A stretch of 64,000 nucleotides of DNA from Solen grandis (GCA_021229015.1 CM037792.1:37908544-37972543); one strand, 5' to 3'; shown: positions 10,398 to 22,688, counted from the first letter of the stretch. Numbers and translations are program-made. The notes: a model not told the origin generated them from the sequence alone.

Positions 10398-10895
10398 GAA
10401 AAAAAATTGAGGTATTGTCATCACTCTGGTGTCATCATGTATTGTTGATGGTTATTATCCTTGAAGATTTTAACCTTGCCATTATTAAACTTCTAAACTT
10501 GTGAAACTTCTATCATCAAACTTCACATACTTGTTCACTATTACAAGGGCTACATTCTCATCAAGGGCCATGACTCTTAGGTCTATTTTGACAAAATTTA
10601 TTTTCCTTTTCATTTACCTGTTAGTAGTGTAGGGTAGTCACTACTCCTCAGGGGTTTACTTAAGGATTTGACTTTCACTTGTCCAGGGGGCAAATTACTT
10701 TGAACATCTACTAGCCCCCAGTGAAAACAGGTAGGCGTAATTTTACATACTATTTTTATTTTCGAGAACACGGACTATTTAATCACTATAGGTCATATAC
10801 CATATGTGACCTTTGCAATACCATTCAGTTCAAGGCTATATATGGAACCCATGATCTTCCGTATGCATGGCTGAAGCTGTAACCACCCATCTGCC

Positions 10896-11767
10896 TTTTT
10901 ATTATATGCCGCCGGAGGCGGTCGTATATTGGCGTCATCTTCTCCGTCTGTCCGTCCGTACGTATGTGCGTCCGTCCGTCCGTACGTTCATATCTTGTTA
11001 ACGCAACTCCTCCTACATTTCTGAATGAATCTTTTCAAAACTTGGTCAATGTCATTACTATAATGGGTAGATGTGCATGAAGTGGCGATTTTCCGGTCCA
11101 TTGATTTTTACAAGATTTGTGTCCCTTGAAACTTAGTCTCTGTAGCTGATTGATATTGCAGCCTTGTGAATGCAACTCCTCCTACATTTCTGAATGAATC
11201 TTTTCAAAACTTGGTCAATGTCATTACTATAATGGGTAGATGTGCATGAAGTGGCAATTTTCCGGTTCATCAATTTTTGCAAGATTTGTGTCCCTTGAAA
11301 CTTAGTCTCTGTAGCTGATTGATATATCAGCTTTGGGAATGCAATTTCTTGTATGTTTCTGACCTAATCTTTTCAAAACTTGGGCAATGTCATTACTATA
11401 CTGGGTAGATATGCACAAAGCAGGGATTTTGATGTTCATCAATATTTGCAATAGTTATGCCTTTCTAAGCATGGTCTCTTGAAAACACAACTCAAGTTTC
11501 TAAACAAGTGCATAAAGCAGGGATTTTCTGGTACAGTGATTTATGTGGAGAAAGAAAAAAGGATTCATATTGATACTGCTATTTGACCTACTGTCATATT
11601 GGCAGCATTTTTAGAGTTCTATCTCTGTTCAGCTAAATTAATTGGTCTTACAGACTTCATTATGAGCTTATGCTTACAGAAATGTTAAAAGCAATAATTA
11701 AAAGACCCTTCTTGGTCTTTATATTTTGTGGCGGCGTATATTGTGGCATCACTGGCACTCTTGTTTT
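10896..11767 (+). mobile_element. Hairpin-headed tandem element, family C
   Basis: Head: tttttattatatgccgccggaggcggtcgtat, with the stem ccgcc/ggcgg, followed by the cgtccgtccgtacg-type simple stretch. Body: three ~165-bp tandem units (words aactcctcctacatttctga, ttcaaaacttggtcaatgtc, gatttgtgtcccttgaaac). Tail: gtggcggcgtatattgtgg, then actcttgttt. The gccgcc...ggcggcgtata pair forms subterminal inverted repeats. Same plan as families A, B and D although the sequence is unrelated. Confidence 0.7.
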
Positions 11768-12350
11768 AATTACCTCCACAAAACTTTTTTTTTTTCTTTT
11801 AAAAAAAACAAACAGTTGAACCTGTATTAGCGGCAATTGTAAAAGAAAACGATCAACCTGCATTTAGCGGTCAATTTCATATAACCAAACTGTGTCATTT
11901 TGATATATTTTTAATCTTCAGTTAGAGGTCACCTCTGTTAAATGTTCCCTTGACTGACTGCTTAAGAGAGGTTTGATAATATATATATATATGTATTAAG
12001 GAATTAAGGCATCCCTTTGTCCAGTTCGGTTGTGTTAATATCCAATCCCATCACTACCCATAGTGTTATGTCAGTCAACAACAGATGTTACTGTGTCAAA
12101 TGCTTGAATGATATCAGCTTGTATTTTGATCCTCTCCTGGCCACTGTAGAAGATAGAATCTGATACTCAGTGTATGTATAAATGTAGTTTTGTATGAAAC
12201 AAAATCTTGTTGTGATTGATATATGGGTCAAGCCACTGAACATCTGCAGCTTAAAGCAAGCTTAACTCTCCAGCAGAAGAGATATTGTTTAAGGGATTGG
12301 ATGACTTGTGTCAAACCAGATTAACCCATGATAACTTTAACTTTCTTTAA
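11768..12350. other. No recognised feature
   Basis: AT-rich; includes a short (TA)n stretch near 11980. No supported gene. Confidence 0.35.
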
Positions 12351-12351
12351 T

Positions 12352-12525
12352 AATCTTGGGTGCCTGGATAGGGTAGTGGTAACTCGCTTCACTTCTCACC
12401 AATGCATCCCGTCCTTGATCCCAGGTGATGTACGTGAGAGGGTACGGTGGTTGCCTGTCCAGGCATATGGGTTTTCTCTGGGTGCTCCAGTTTCCTCCCT
12501 CAATAAATTACCACATACATGAGCC
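12352..12525 (+). mobile_element. SINE with Meta-type central domain (degenerate)
   Basis: A tRNA-like start (tggatagggtagtggtaactcgc) is followed by a conserved-looking core, tttctctgggtgctccagttt, which resembles the tcc-gggt-ctccgg-ttcc signature of Meta-domain SINEs of molluscs (from memory). The 3' end is unclear. Confidence 0.45.
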
Positions 12526-13326
12526 ATCAAGAATGATTTTATTTAAGTTGTAAAATAAATGAATTCAGTTTTCTGTTCACTCATTGGAATCCTCTAGATG
12601 AGGAGTTAGAAATATTTACCTTGTTCAGATTTATAACTTTAGTTGGATCTTGCTTTTCATTTTTTTAATGTGAGGTTGAATTTAATATTTAAATAAAAAG
12701 CTTTTACATTTAAATTAGTACTCAGTACTCAGCATGGTTCTACACAGGAACTTGTCTCCCATGTATCAGTGCTATAGCCTATACACTGGGCACATAAAAA
12801 AACAAATTAATGTATTTGTGAAATGAGCTAAAACTCCCCGCACTGGTTACATCACGCTACGCTACTTTAACCACCGCCACCACACAAGTCACAAGATGAT
12901 AGTTGTACCCATGTGACCAACACTCATAATTTTATAAATTAATGTTATTTGATTTTATTCTTGACTTTTCTCATAATCATGAATGTTATTTTAGTGGAAT
13001 ATAACGAAACTTATATGATATATTCAAAACTAAAGTCAAAAGTGAAAAAAGTAAATCCGGCCTATATCAGCTGTATCTACTTGTGGTGGCAGTGGTTATC
13101 GGCAACTGTAAGGGGAGGTAACTACTGCAGTGGTTATCGACAACTGTAAGGGGAGGTAACTACTGCGGCGGAGTTTGAAATGAGCTAGGGTATTGCACCC
13201 AGACTCCCTTGTATCCAACCTCTGTCTCCTCTTCTTACCATCTCTTCAGCAAAAACACTGGACCCACATGTGGGTTATCCTTGACTGCATTTAGGTCTAA
13301 ATACGGCCATAATAATCAGTAAATGA

Positions 13327-13557
13327 TTGCTAGCCAATACTATTGAAAAAGAAGAAGCAATCTTAAGGTCTACACAACAATCATTTCTGGTAACCCTGAG
13401 TCAGGATAGTTTAACCAGAGTTCTCACAAGGTTTCTGAAAACTGGAGTCCATGACGAAGATTTGTCCAAAAGAAGTCGGAGCCTGGAGCTGCTTAGGATC
13501 AGAAAAGTTTTTTCCCCAAAAAAGTTTGAGTCAAGGTATATGAAACAGCAAATATAA
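13327..13557 (+). other. Unrecognised 76-codon open frame
   Basis: An isolated open frame with a protein-like composition (acidic and basic residues mixed, e.g. ANTIEKEEAILRSTQQSF, then TRFLKTGVHDEDLSKRS). No family motif is recognised. No convincing acceptor or donor pair frames it. It could be an exon, a retrocopy fragment or chance. Confidence 0.15.
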
Positions 13558-13644
13558 GTATGACATAATAGTTTTGCATGTATATAGATCCTCTACAATC
13601 TGCTTTTTTGTGAAAAGTTTTTATTTTATATCATGTTACGACAG

Positions 13645-13784
13645 ACGGTATTCATAACAAATTCTGCACATATCGTATTTGCTCTATTAAACTCTACCCT
13701 ATCTTCCATAAAAACGGTATTCATAACAAATTCTGCACATATCGTATTTGCTCTATTAAACTCTCCCCTATCTTCCGTAAAAAC
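13645..13784 (+). repeat. 68-bp perfect-type tandem duplication
   Basis: Two adjacent copies of a 68-bp segment (acggtattcataacaaattc ... ctatcttccataaa) differing at only a few positions, so a recent local duplication. Confidence 0.85.
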
Positions 13785-13868
13785 ACAAAATGTTTTTGGA
13801 CAGGTTTTTCAATGAAAATTTGTCGATGAATTGGCAGGTGTCGTGCATCTGGTGTTATTTGGCATCCA

Positions 13869-14503
13869 CTCAGGTTGACCTTTTTTTTTAATCTCCTATA
13901 ACTTCTATGTCCTTCATTGGATTGCTTCAATATTTGAACAGTTGCTTAAGTGAATGAACCTTTACATTATGCGCCATTGACCTTGTGACCTTGACCTGTG
14001 ACCTACTTTTTATGAAGAAAAATCGGCATCTGGACAGGTCTTATGATCCCGAAAAACCCGTCCATAATACCATCAGGTCTTGTAAAAACAAAAAAAAACA
14101 GCGTCTGGACAGTTTTAAGTTTTAGTTAATCTGGGGCCTCCGTGGCCGAGAGGGTAAAGTCGCTGACTTTAGAACTCACTCAGCCCCTTACCGCGTGGGT
14201 TCGAAACCCGGCAGGGTCATTTGGATTTTCATGTGAGGAAACCTTCCAGCTGGCTTGCGGTAGGTCGGTGGTTCTACCCGATTGCCTCTGGGCATTCGGG
14301 GTCTTCCTCCACCTGTAATTAGCTGGACGTCGCTATATGACTGAAATACTGTCGAAGCGACAGTAAACTCAAATAGTCAAGTCAAGTCTAGTTAATCTGC
14401 TATAATTCTATGTTTCATTGGATTGCCTAATTCTTTGACATTTGCTTAAGTCGATAGACCTCTTCATTATACAGCTGAGCTTGACATTCACCTTTGACCT
14501 ACC

Positions 14504-14534
<31 letters not shown>

Positions 14535-14575
14535 CCAACGAAAAAATCCTGTCCATAATACCATCAGGTCTTGTA
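13869..14575 (+). repeat. Two diverged ~250-bp direct repeats split by a SINE
   Basis: Bases 13869-14130 and 14390-14575 share, in the same order, ttctatgt..ttcattggattgc, gacat/gacag..ttgcttaagt, tgacctac and gtccataataccatcaggtcttgta. The SINE at 14133-14388 sits at the junction. An A-run at 14513-14534 is present in the second copy. Confidence 0.6.
14133..14388 (+). mobile_element. tRNA-derived SINE with target-site duplication
   Basis: Head ggggcctccgtggccgagag with B box gggttcgaaacccgg, then a body with tgcctctgggcattcggggt and the 3' motif gaaatactgtcgaagcgaca, ending in an AT-rich tail. It is flanked on both sides by the same decamer tagttaatct (14123-14132 and 14389-14398), a target-site duplication that fixes the ends. 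A loose 3' fragment of this family (attgtcgcagcgacggttaa) abuts the SINE at 52745. Confidence 0.85.
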
Positions 14576-14589
14576 TGTGTTTGTACATA

Positions 14590-14989
14590 TTGTAAGTGTT
14601 ATGTTATATGGCATGTCAATCTGACACTGACACAAAATGCAATTTCTTTGAAGGCACTCTTTGCAACAAAGTCAATATTTCTAACACCATCTACAGTGGT
14701 AGATAGAAACAACAGAAATTCAGAAAGAATGACACAATTCATTCGCTTTGCAGCAGACACTGTACCAATCAGAAACCTTCCTTCAAAATGGCCACTTCTT
14801 TGGCCTTTATACTTTATAGATCTGTACTCAGTACATATTGAAGCTTTAAAATAATATACCAGGTACAATGCCGCAGAGTACCACAACTGAGTGACAGGGC
14901 CTGGTCTGTCATACCAGTATCATATCACTTTCAGTGATTATAAGGGTCAAGCTATACCTTCCCTTCACAGGAGTGGAGTCTACGTATAG
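14590..14989. other. Non-coding; antiparallel open frames of chance type
   Basis: Overlapping short open frames on both strands carry no motif. Nothing else recognised. Confidence 0.3.
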
Positions 14990-15082
14990 GTTAGTTCATA
15001 GTTACCTTTAACAACACGATATAGTCACAAGGGTGGAGCCCAAGTGACTCTGTCATGTAGTTAAAGGCAACTATGAATTAAG
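14990..15082. repeat. Inverted repeat of about 22 bp
   Basis: ttagttcatagttaccttta at 14991 and its near-complement taaaggcaactatgaattaa at 15062 flank ~50 bases. Likely part of, or a companion insertion to, the element at 15083-16022, whose right side also carries ggtgactatgaac. Confidence 0.5.
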
Positions 15083-16022
15083 CTATTTAGCACATGATGT
15101 TTTCCTCCGCTAGCGACAAAACGTCACAAAAGTGTAAGTTATGCGGTTGCATAGTCCACACTTATTGATTTTTAGACAGCATCTTGCCGTCTTTAGTAGC
15201 TAGAAACGCTTACCAGGCATCGCTGACCTTGCTAATTTGCATATTTTCCATGACAAGTTTAACTGTACCTCTCCGCGCTTAGTGCGGATCCACGCAATGT
15301 GATTCTGCACTTACAAATACGAAAGGAATATGTTACGCAGATATTTTATTCATAACCGTACCCGCTATTCATGTGCTGTTGTTTGTAAACGTGTTATTTT
15401 GCTCTGTAAACATCCATTTTAAGCATGAACAGTATATCCATGACACTTATAAATCAGAACAGCAACCCATTTTACATACTTGCAGATCTACTCCTGTAAA
15501 AAGAAAAAAGTAGCACTTCGAATGTCGGTAATTAACATAAAATAGTTCATGCGTAATTTTGCATGAAAGCGAGTTAGGTTTCTCCCAGAGCATTTCTTAA
15601 CTTTGAAATAGAAACAAACATTCAAGTATCTAAAACATCAAGTACCTTGTCAAGTTCTACACTTATGTAACAGTAGAGAGTGTAAATAAATTGGGTCCTA
15701 GGGAATGACCTACTTCTGAAGTTCATACAGTCAGGTTCATGACCCTAATTCCGGATTGTTTTGTAACTGAGTGCATATTCGATTGTCTTACTACCATCTA
15801 TAGTTGCAGGAGAGTGTGTGGAGTTCTTGCGTCATGTGGCTTTTGCCACTATTGTAACAATAATTAAGAACCACAGTTTTTACCTGTTAATCCGGCTGCC
15901 ATCTCTCAGCACATTGAGCGCTTTGATTTACAAAAGTGTGGACTACGTGTTATAGTCCACGGTGACTATGAACAAATTCTAGCATCTGATTGGACGAGAG
16001 GAAAATGCCATGTGCTAAATAG
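15083..16022. mobile_element. Non-autonomous element with 25-bp terminal inverted repeats
   Basis: Left end ctatttagcacatgatgttt (continuing tcctc) and right end gaggaaaatgccatgtgcta (continuing aatag) pair as a 25-bp inverted repeat with few mismatches. A second, inner pair uses gcatagtccacactt and agtgtggactacgtg. The 940-bp element has no long open frame, so it would depend on a transposase elsewhere. Superfamily not assigned. Confidence 0.6.
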
Positions 16023-16380
16023 GAATAATGCTTGTCAGATATCCTGTAGACACGGACCTGTCTCATCCTGTCAGGTCCTGTTTACACTTACCTTATATGA
16101 AGACAAGATGGGATATAGGTATAATAATCACATTTAGTTGTAGTTCTAGTTTTCACAGTTTATTAAATCCCCAGATATATGGGTGCTCTTTATGAGTCAC
16201 GTCCATCGGTCAGTCGGTAAAATGGTCGGTATGTCTGTCTGTTGGAAGACATTATACATGTGTAAGTACAACTGCTTGGCATGTCATGGTCAGATTAATT
16301 TCAGTTAAGTCATTGCCGTTTGTTATATTTATTGATACATGTACATAAGTGTTTAAGAGCTTTACCTGTTTTTGTGTGTT

Positions 16381-17790
16381 TTTAGCTCACATGAGCACAA
16401 CGTGCTCAAGGTGAGCTTTTCTGATCGCCTTTTGTCCGGCGTCCGTCGTCCGTGCGTGCGTGCGTGCGTCCGTCCGTCCGTGCGTCCGTGCGTCCGGCGT
16501 CAACAATTGCTTCAAACAACATCTCCTCCTAAACGGCTTGGCCAATTTGAAAAATATTTTGCAGGAATGTTCCTTGGATGAAGCTCTACTAAAGTTGTAT
16601 AAATGGTTCTGGTCCATTGCATAATTAGGTCACAGGAGCTAAAAATAGATTTTAAAAATGAAAATTTAAAAAATCTTCTTCTCTGAAACCACAAGGCCTA
16701 GCCTTTTGATTTTTGGTATGTAGCATGATCTTATGACTGTCTACCAGGATTGTACAAATTATGACCCTGGGGTCAAAATTGGCCCCGCCCCAGGGGTCAC
16801 TTGATTTCACATAGGCTAATATAGGAAAAACTTGAAAAAATCTTCTTCTCCGAAACCACAAGGCCTAGCCTTTTGATTTTTGGTATGTAGCATCATCTTA
16901 TGGGCCACTACCAAGATTGTACAAATCATAGCCCTATGGTGATAAATGACCCCGCACCAGGGGTCACTTGTTTTACATAGAGTTATATAGAAAAATCTTA
17001 AAAAATCTTCTTCTATGAATCCATAAGGCCTAGAGCTTAGATATTTGGTATGTAGCATCATCTTATGGGCCACTACCAAGATTGTACAAATCATAGCCCT
17101 ATGGTGATAAATGACCCCGCACCAGGGGTCACTTGTTTTACATAGAGTTATATAGAAAAATCTTAAAAAATCTTCTTCTATGAATCCATAAGGCCTAGAG
17201 CTTAGATATTTGGTATGAGCATCATCTTATGGGCCACTACCAAGATTGTACAAATCATAGCCCTATGGTGATAAATGACCCCGCACCAGGGGTCACTTGT
17301 TTTACATAGAGTTATATAGGAAAATCTTAAAAAATCTTCTTCTATGAATCCATAAGGCCTAGAGCTTAGATATTTAGTATGTAGCATCATCTTATGGGCC
17401 ACTACCAAGATTGTACAAATCATAGCCCTATGGTGATAAATGACTCCACACCAAGGGTCACTTGTTTTACATAGAGTTAAATAGGAAAATCTTAAAAAAT
17501 CTTCTTCTATGAATCAATAAGGCCTAGAGCTAAGATTTTTGGTTGTAGCATCTAATGGTTCATTACAAAGATTTTCAAAGTCTTGGCCCTACGGTGATAA
17601 ATGACCCTGCGCCCAAGTCTTCTCTGAAACCATATGGCCCATTGCTTAGATATTTGGTGTGTAGTATTGTCAGGGTTAAAATGTTTTAGATTAAGTTATA
17701 TCAGAATCCTTGTCTGTTTAAAAACCTTGACATCAGTTGAAGCAATGGTACTCAGGTGAGCGATTCAGGGCCATCATGGCCCTCTTGTTT
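16381..17790 (+). mobile_element. Hairpin-headed tandem element, family A (long copy)
   Basis: Head: tttagctcacatgagcacaacgtgctcaaggtgagct, a 14-bp stem with loop; then ttttgtccggcgtccgtcgt and a (cgtc/cgtg)n run. Body: six tandem units of 164-167 bp (starts of aaatcttctt at 16671, 16838, 17003, 17168, 17332, 17498). Tail: ctcaggtgagcgattc, hairpin agggccatcatggccct, then cttgttttt. The reverse-strand open frames with a repeated MICTILVVAHKMMLHTK motif are repeat by-products. Confidence 0.85.
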
Positions 17791-18580
17791 TTGTTTTCAT
17801 CCTTCAACTGTGTCAAGACGGTCTAACATTGTTCGTAACAGTACCTGTGACAAAGCACTATATAGAGGTATTCATCATCTTTGATGACAGCCCCGATTAT
17901 TTTTTGTTTTTCTACCATTTCCATATTTTCAAGTTTTTAATGGCAGCCATGTACTCAATATAAGTGCTGTATGCTATTTACATTATACATATCTGTAAAC
18001 AACAAAACACATTACAAGCTAGAGCTGTATTCCTCGGTGGGTCACATATTTTACATTTGTACTAGGTAATTTCATTGTTCTTTGAACAAAGCACAATGAA
18101 TTATTCAGTATGGCACAACAGTCAATAGTTCAATTGCCTTATAGAGGAGCAAGAAAACCAGTTTTCTTAGAAAGTCATTTATTCTCATTTTAAGTACAAT
18201 GTATTTCCACTATAGACTCACCTTGTGAATTTGATTAACAATTCTTGCCTTAGGAAAAATGGATGTGTTTGTTTTCTAATAGTTTAATTTCAGAATAATT
18301 TGTTCCTAGGAGAGTGAAAAGTAGGTCACTGCATTTTATGCTTTCAAAAACAGGCATCTGTTCGATACAAAAAGAAACTGCTTCTCTGATTAATATGTGT
18401 TTGCAGCCATAAAATTGCATACTTTTAAAATGCTTAATTTTTATGAGCAGTGACAGACATTGGAAATCAGTTCTCTATTTAAAAATAGCTTGAATTAATT
18501 AAGGTCACTTTATGAATATTCATGAGGTGAAAGGTTAAATACTATGATTGAATAGTACTATACATACATGCATTTCTATT
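17791..18580. other. No recognised feature
   Basis: AT-rich, no supported open frame or repeat. Confidence 0.35.
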
Positions 18581-18822
18581 TTAACCCTTTCCCTCATATA
18601 GACTCATTTTGATGCACTCAATAGGTACCACATAAAGCCTGATCTGCAGAAAACCACAGTTAAACCTTACCAAATTTAATTATAAAGTCCTCATTTCCAG
18701 ACCACTGAGGAGCAGCGAACAGCATAAAACCTGATTAGCCTGCAAGTTACTCGCAGGCTGATCTGGTTTTATGTTGTTTGCATAGGTCTTTTCATGGTTT
18801 CCTCTATGAGGGAAAGGGTTAA
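18581..18822. mobile_element. CCCTTTCCC MITE, copy 2
   Basis: Starts TTAAccctttccctcatata and ends tatgagggaaagggTTAA. The internal palindrome cagcataaaacctgattagc / gctgatctggttttatgttg is retained. It is closely similar to 8127-8376. Confidence 0.85.
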
Positions 18823-18959
18823 CACAATTTTCAACTGGAACCGGCAAACAACTTTACTGATGGATTCCAATGCATAACTCTTTACTTTATGATACATATT
18901 CATGTTTTTATGACTTGATGGAAATTAATATACTGAAACTCTGAAATATTTTTTTTTTT

Positions 18960-19078
18960 GCTGTACAGACTGTGTAGAATCTGAGTTATGAACAATATTG
19001 GGTCTCGAGTAGACAGTTTCCAAATGACTGAAATACTGTCAGTGGGATGTTTTAAACCAGTAAACAAACAAACAAACA
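18960..19078 (+). mobile_element. SINE family A, 3' end
   Basis: Carries the family's 3' signature gtagacagtttccaaatgac, tgaaatactgtcagtgggat and the tail (caaa)n. The first ~45 bases (cagactgtgtagaatctgag) come from the dispersed repeat D, so the copy is chimeric or nested. Confidence 0.65.
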
Positions 19079-19149
19079 TACAGTAATATATATATAATAT
19101 CCTTGGTTATAGTCCTTCGTTTCTTAGTGGAAAAAAATCCTTCTCTGTG

Positions 19150-19922
19150 TTAATATAATACAATGTAAGTGTTATTTATCATTAACAGCCTAAATATAAT
19201 ATAATGTAAGTGTTATTTATCATTAACAGCCTAAATATAATACAATGTAAGTGTTATTTATCATTAACAGCCTAAATATGATATAATGTAAGTGTTATTT
19301 ATCATTAACAGCCTAAATATAATATAATGTAAGTGTTATTTATCATTAACAGCCAAGATATAATATAATGTAAGTGTTATTTATCATTAACAGCCTAAAT
19401 ATAATATAATGTAAGTGTTATTTATCATTAACAGCCTAAATATAATATAATATAAGTGTTATTTATCATAAACAGCCTAAATATAATATAATGTAAGTGT
19501 TATTTATCATAAACAGCCTAAATATAATATAATGTAAGTGTTATTTATCATAAACAGCCTAAATATAATATAAGTGTTATTTATCATAAACAGCCTAAAT
19601 ATAATATATTGTAAGTGTTATTTATCATAAACAGCCTAAATATAATATAATGTAAGTGTTATTTATCATAAACAGCCTAAATATAATATAATGTGAGTGT
19701 TATTTATCATTAACAGCCTAAATATAATATAAGTGTTATTTATCATAAACAGCCTAAATATAATATAATGTGAGTGTTATTTATCATAAACAGCCTAAAT
19801 ATAATATAATGTAAGTGTTATTTATCATAAACAGCCTAAATATAATATAATGTAAGTGTTATTTATCATAAACAGCCTAAATATGATATAATATAAGTGT
19901 TATTTATCATTAACAGCCTAGC
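19150..19922 (+). repeat. 41-bp minisatellite array
   Basis: About 18 copies of a 41-bp unit (core taatataatgtaagtgttat, then ttatcattaacagcctaaa), with two shortened copies near 19560 and 19720. Most units contain gtaagt and ttaacag or ataaacag, that is, a consensus splice donor and an acceptor-like AG ~25 bases apart. Confidence 0.96.
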
Positions 19923-19959
19923 CACTGTACACTAATTATTATTTGACATATCATTCATT

Positions 19960-21480
19960 AAGGGTTCGTCCCAGGAAAGATTTGTGCTTGAAGAATTTCG
20001 TCAACATTTCTCATTGTTGGCTTCCCCCCTGCACAATTTTTCTTTGTGATTGGTTCAGGTTCAAAGAGCGATTGATAGACATGTGTTTTACCTTCGCAAT
20101 CTCATAAAATCTTGTGTAGGACTATTTGCTGTGCCCCAATTTCAATTCCGATTAGGGTGCATTAACCTACTGACCGTGGGGATACTACTCAGCAATAATG
20201 ATGGCCAGACAATTATATTGCTTCCAGACCGTGTCTCCTGCAAGTACTGAGCAACATAATCCAATTTTTCCAACATAAAAAAGGCTTCCCTATAAAAATC
20301 TTGAGTTCATACTCCTATCAGACACTGGGCCATATATATGAAAAGATATCTTCAATAAACTTCGAAATTAAATTTATTACTTACAACAAATCATCTTTAA
20401 ATGCAACTCATTTACTCAAAAACGTATCACAATTCACTGTTCAACACGGGCACTCTTTCGTGCAAAAGAACAAACCTGATCTTGCTCAACCAACCCAATG
20501 ACCGCTTTCATTTCTTTCTTCAAATTGATAGATTTTTATGAATTAGCCCTTATACTATGTCATGTTTGATGAGGTAATCACTTGAAAGGTTCTGGACTTT
20601 TTGCGCATTTAAAGGTACGGCAATATTTCTCATTTAAAGTTAATATATATCTAATCCTATGATTTGTTTACAAATCAATGTTATCATAAGCAAATGACAC
20701 ATGCTTAAATTCCTTAAGGTATGCTAAAGATTGGCATCAACACTCATGTAGCTGCAGCGAATACAAATTAAAATGAATGATTTTTGTATTTCAACGATGT
20801 CAAAATCATGTGACTAAAGAAAAATATCTTTCTTGCATGGACATGTTCAGCTAACGATCTATTAATCCAGAAAAAAAAATATCTTTGAGAATGCGAACAG
20901 GTTTGTTTTCACATTTTCAAACAGGCATTCCATCAAACTTGAATATCTGCCATGTTTGATGATGTAATCACTTGAAATTTTCAAGACCTTATAAACATAC
21001 TCAGTTTTGACATTTTTGAAAATTTCAAGTTCATTGGTGTAATTGGCAATTTTATATGATTTTTTCAACAATTCTTGCTTTAATATGCATGACGTCATAA
21101 CCACGTGACAAAACAAACATTTCTTGCAGTATGCATCACTTCAATTTTAACTCTAACAATTCTGAAGATTTAAGTAAGATCGTCTAAAAATTCATGAGAA
21201 TCTGTGAAATTATCAAGATAATTGGACCAGAAGTGAAGGTTCTAGAGCGCGAACAAACTTTTCTAGCTGACGTCAAATCTGACGTCATTTGATGTCATTG
21301 AAAATGATTGAATTTAAAAATTTTAACTTTTTTGTCGAGGCAATTTAATTTTCATGTCGCTCAGACACTGGCAACATATTGAAATTAACTCTGGGATTTG
21401 GTTGGAAAAAAAGGAATAATAATAATAAGAAGAAGAATAAACATAACAAACCCTATACATTTTCCGCAGGTTTGCGGAAA
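19960..21480. repeat. Old repeat region with duplicated ~370-bp segments
   Basis: Bases ~20540-20870 and ~20935-21130 repeat in order (tgtttgatgaggtaatcact / tgtttgatgatgtaatcact; gtgactaaagaaaaatatc / gtgacaaaacaaacatttc; tcttgca). Around 21265 is a cluster of gacgtca half-palindromes, then (aat)n/(aag)n and the phrase ttccgcaggtttgcggaaag, a small hairpin. It resembles material at 53041-53700 and 58800-58950. No coding sequence is recognised. Confidence 0.45.
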
Positions 21481-21511
21481 GCCGTAAAAAGAAAAGTCAA
21501 CTTTGGAATAT

Positions 21512-21625
21512 AATGACAAACTGATGGTGACAAACTGATGGTGACAAACTGATGGGACAAACTGATGGTGACAAACTGATGGGACAAACTGATGGTGACA
21601 AACTGATGGTGACAAACTGATGGTG
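21512..21625. repeat. 12-14-bp minisatellite
   Basis: Eight to nine copies of gacaaactgatgg with an optional gt, giving mixed 12- and 14-base periods. Reverse-strand frames reading SVCHHQF repeats are artefacts of it. Confidence 0.93.
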
Positions 21626-22137
21626 CATGCAGCTGATCTTGAAGACTGAAGACACTGTGGAATTTAACAATTTCGTGCTGTGCCACAAGCAATGTTTAGA
21701 AATATTTGGGAATTTTGATTGATAATCACATGTGATTCGTTTACCATTTATATTTTTTATGACATTGGGGTAATGTAGGGAGTTTGTCATATCTGTTACG
21801 CAAACAACAGGGGAATTACTTACGGTTTCAGGACAAAATATGGTTTGCAATAGACTATTTCACTAGAGGATCAGCAATTAATGTCTGATATAATTTGCTG
21901 ATTTAAACTTACCAATCAGTGACTGGGGAAAAAAATCCTAAGTGTATGTTAATTTCCCATTAAACAATATGTGAAATTTTACACTAGCATGCAAATTTGG
22001 TGTTTGAAGTCCTCATTCATTACGTATGTTTACTTCTCATTTCAGAATGAAATGATCTATTTGATATATTTTTATTTGTTTGTTAAGTAATTGGCACACA
22101 GTTGTTTTAACAAGAATTACAAAAAAATGTTACAAAC

Positions 22138-22345
22138 CTCGAAACTCACTTTTTTAACTCACTTTTTGAACTTGAAACTCACTTTTTGAACTTGAAACTC
22201 ATTTTTTCTTGACTCGAAACTTACTTTTTTAACTAGAAACTCACTTTTTCTTGACTTGAAACTCATTTTTTAACTCAAAACTCACTTTTTAACTCACTTT
22301 TTCAGACTCGAAACTCATTTTCCTTACTCGAAATTCACCACTAGA
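22138..22345. repeat. Irregular ~20-bp tandem repeat
   Basis: Around ten imperfect copies of cgaaactcactttttaact with length variation. No coding potential. Confidence 0.75.
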
Positions 22346-22688
22346 AAAAAGAAACCCTCTCATGTGATAGACAAAGTGTTGTCTTCCTGCAACATACTCC
22401 AAAAAGTAGTGGCATATGACACCATATACCCATTGTCAAAACCCTCGTTTGCTCAGTATGCTTTACTTCAAAATTGACTGTACATTATTTGATTAGCAAA
22501 TTAACTTTGTACTCATGAAATATTGATTCAATGAATTTTATTGGATCTGTGACCAATGAAACAGCGTATCTCATAATTATAAAGTTGATCAGATTTTGAA
22601 AGTCTGGTTTTGCTTTTGTTACTTCGATGAAGAGTAATCCAAATACTGTGCATGTGCTTACTGGTCAGCATGTAAATGATTAATATTC

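Noticed and set aside
14133..14220. tRNA-Leu/Ser-like gene
   Set aside because: It is the head of a SINE with its own target-site duplication, and the acceptor stem does not close.
16816..17423. Minus-strand frames with MICTILVVAHKMMLHTK repeats
   Set aside because: They follow the ~165-bp tandem units of a mobile element and repeat with that period.
21385..21850. Minus-strand frames reading SVCHHQFV
   Set aside because: Product of a 12-14-bp minisatellite; open in all three frames.
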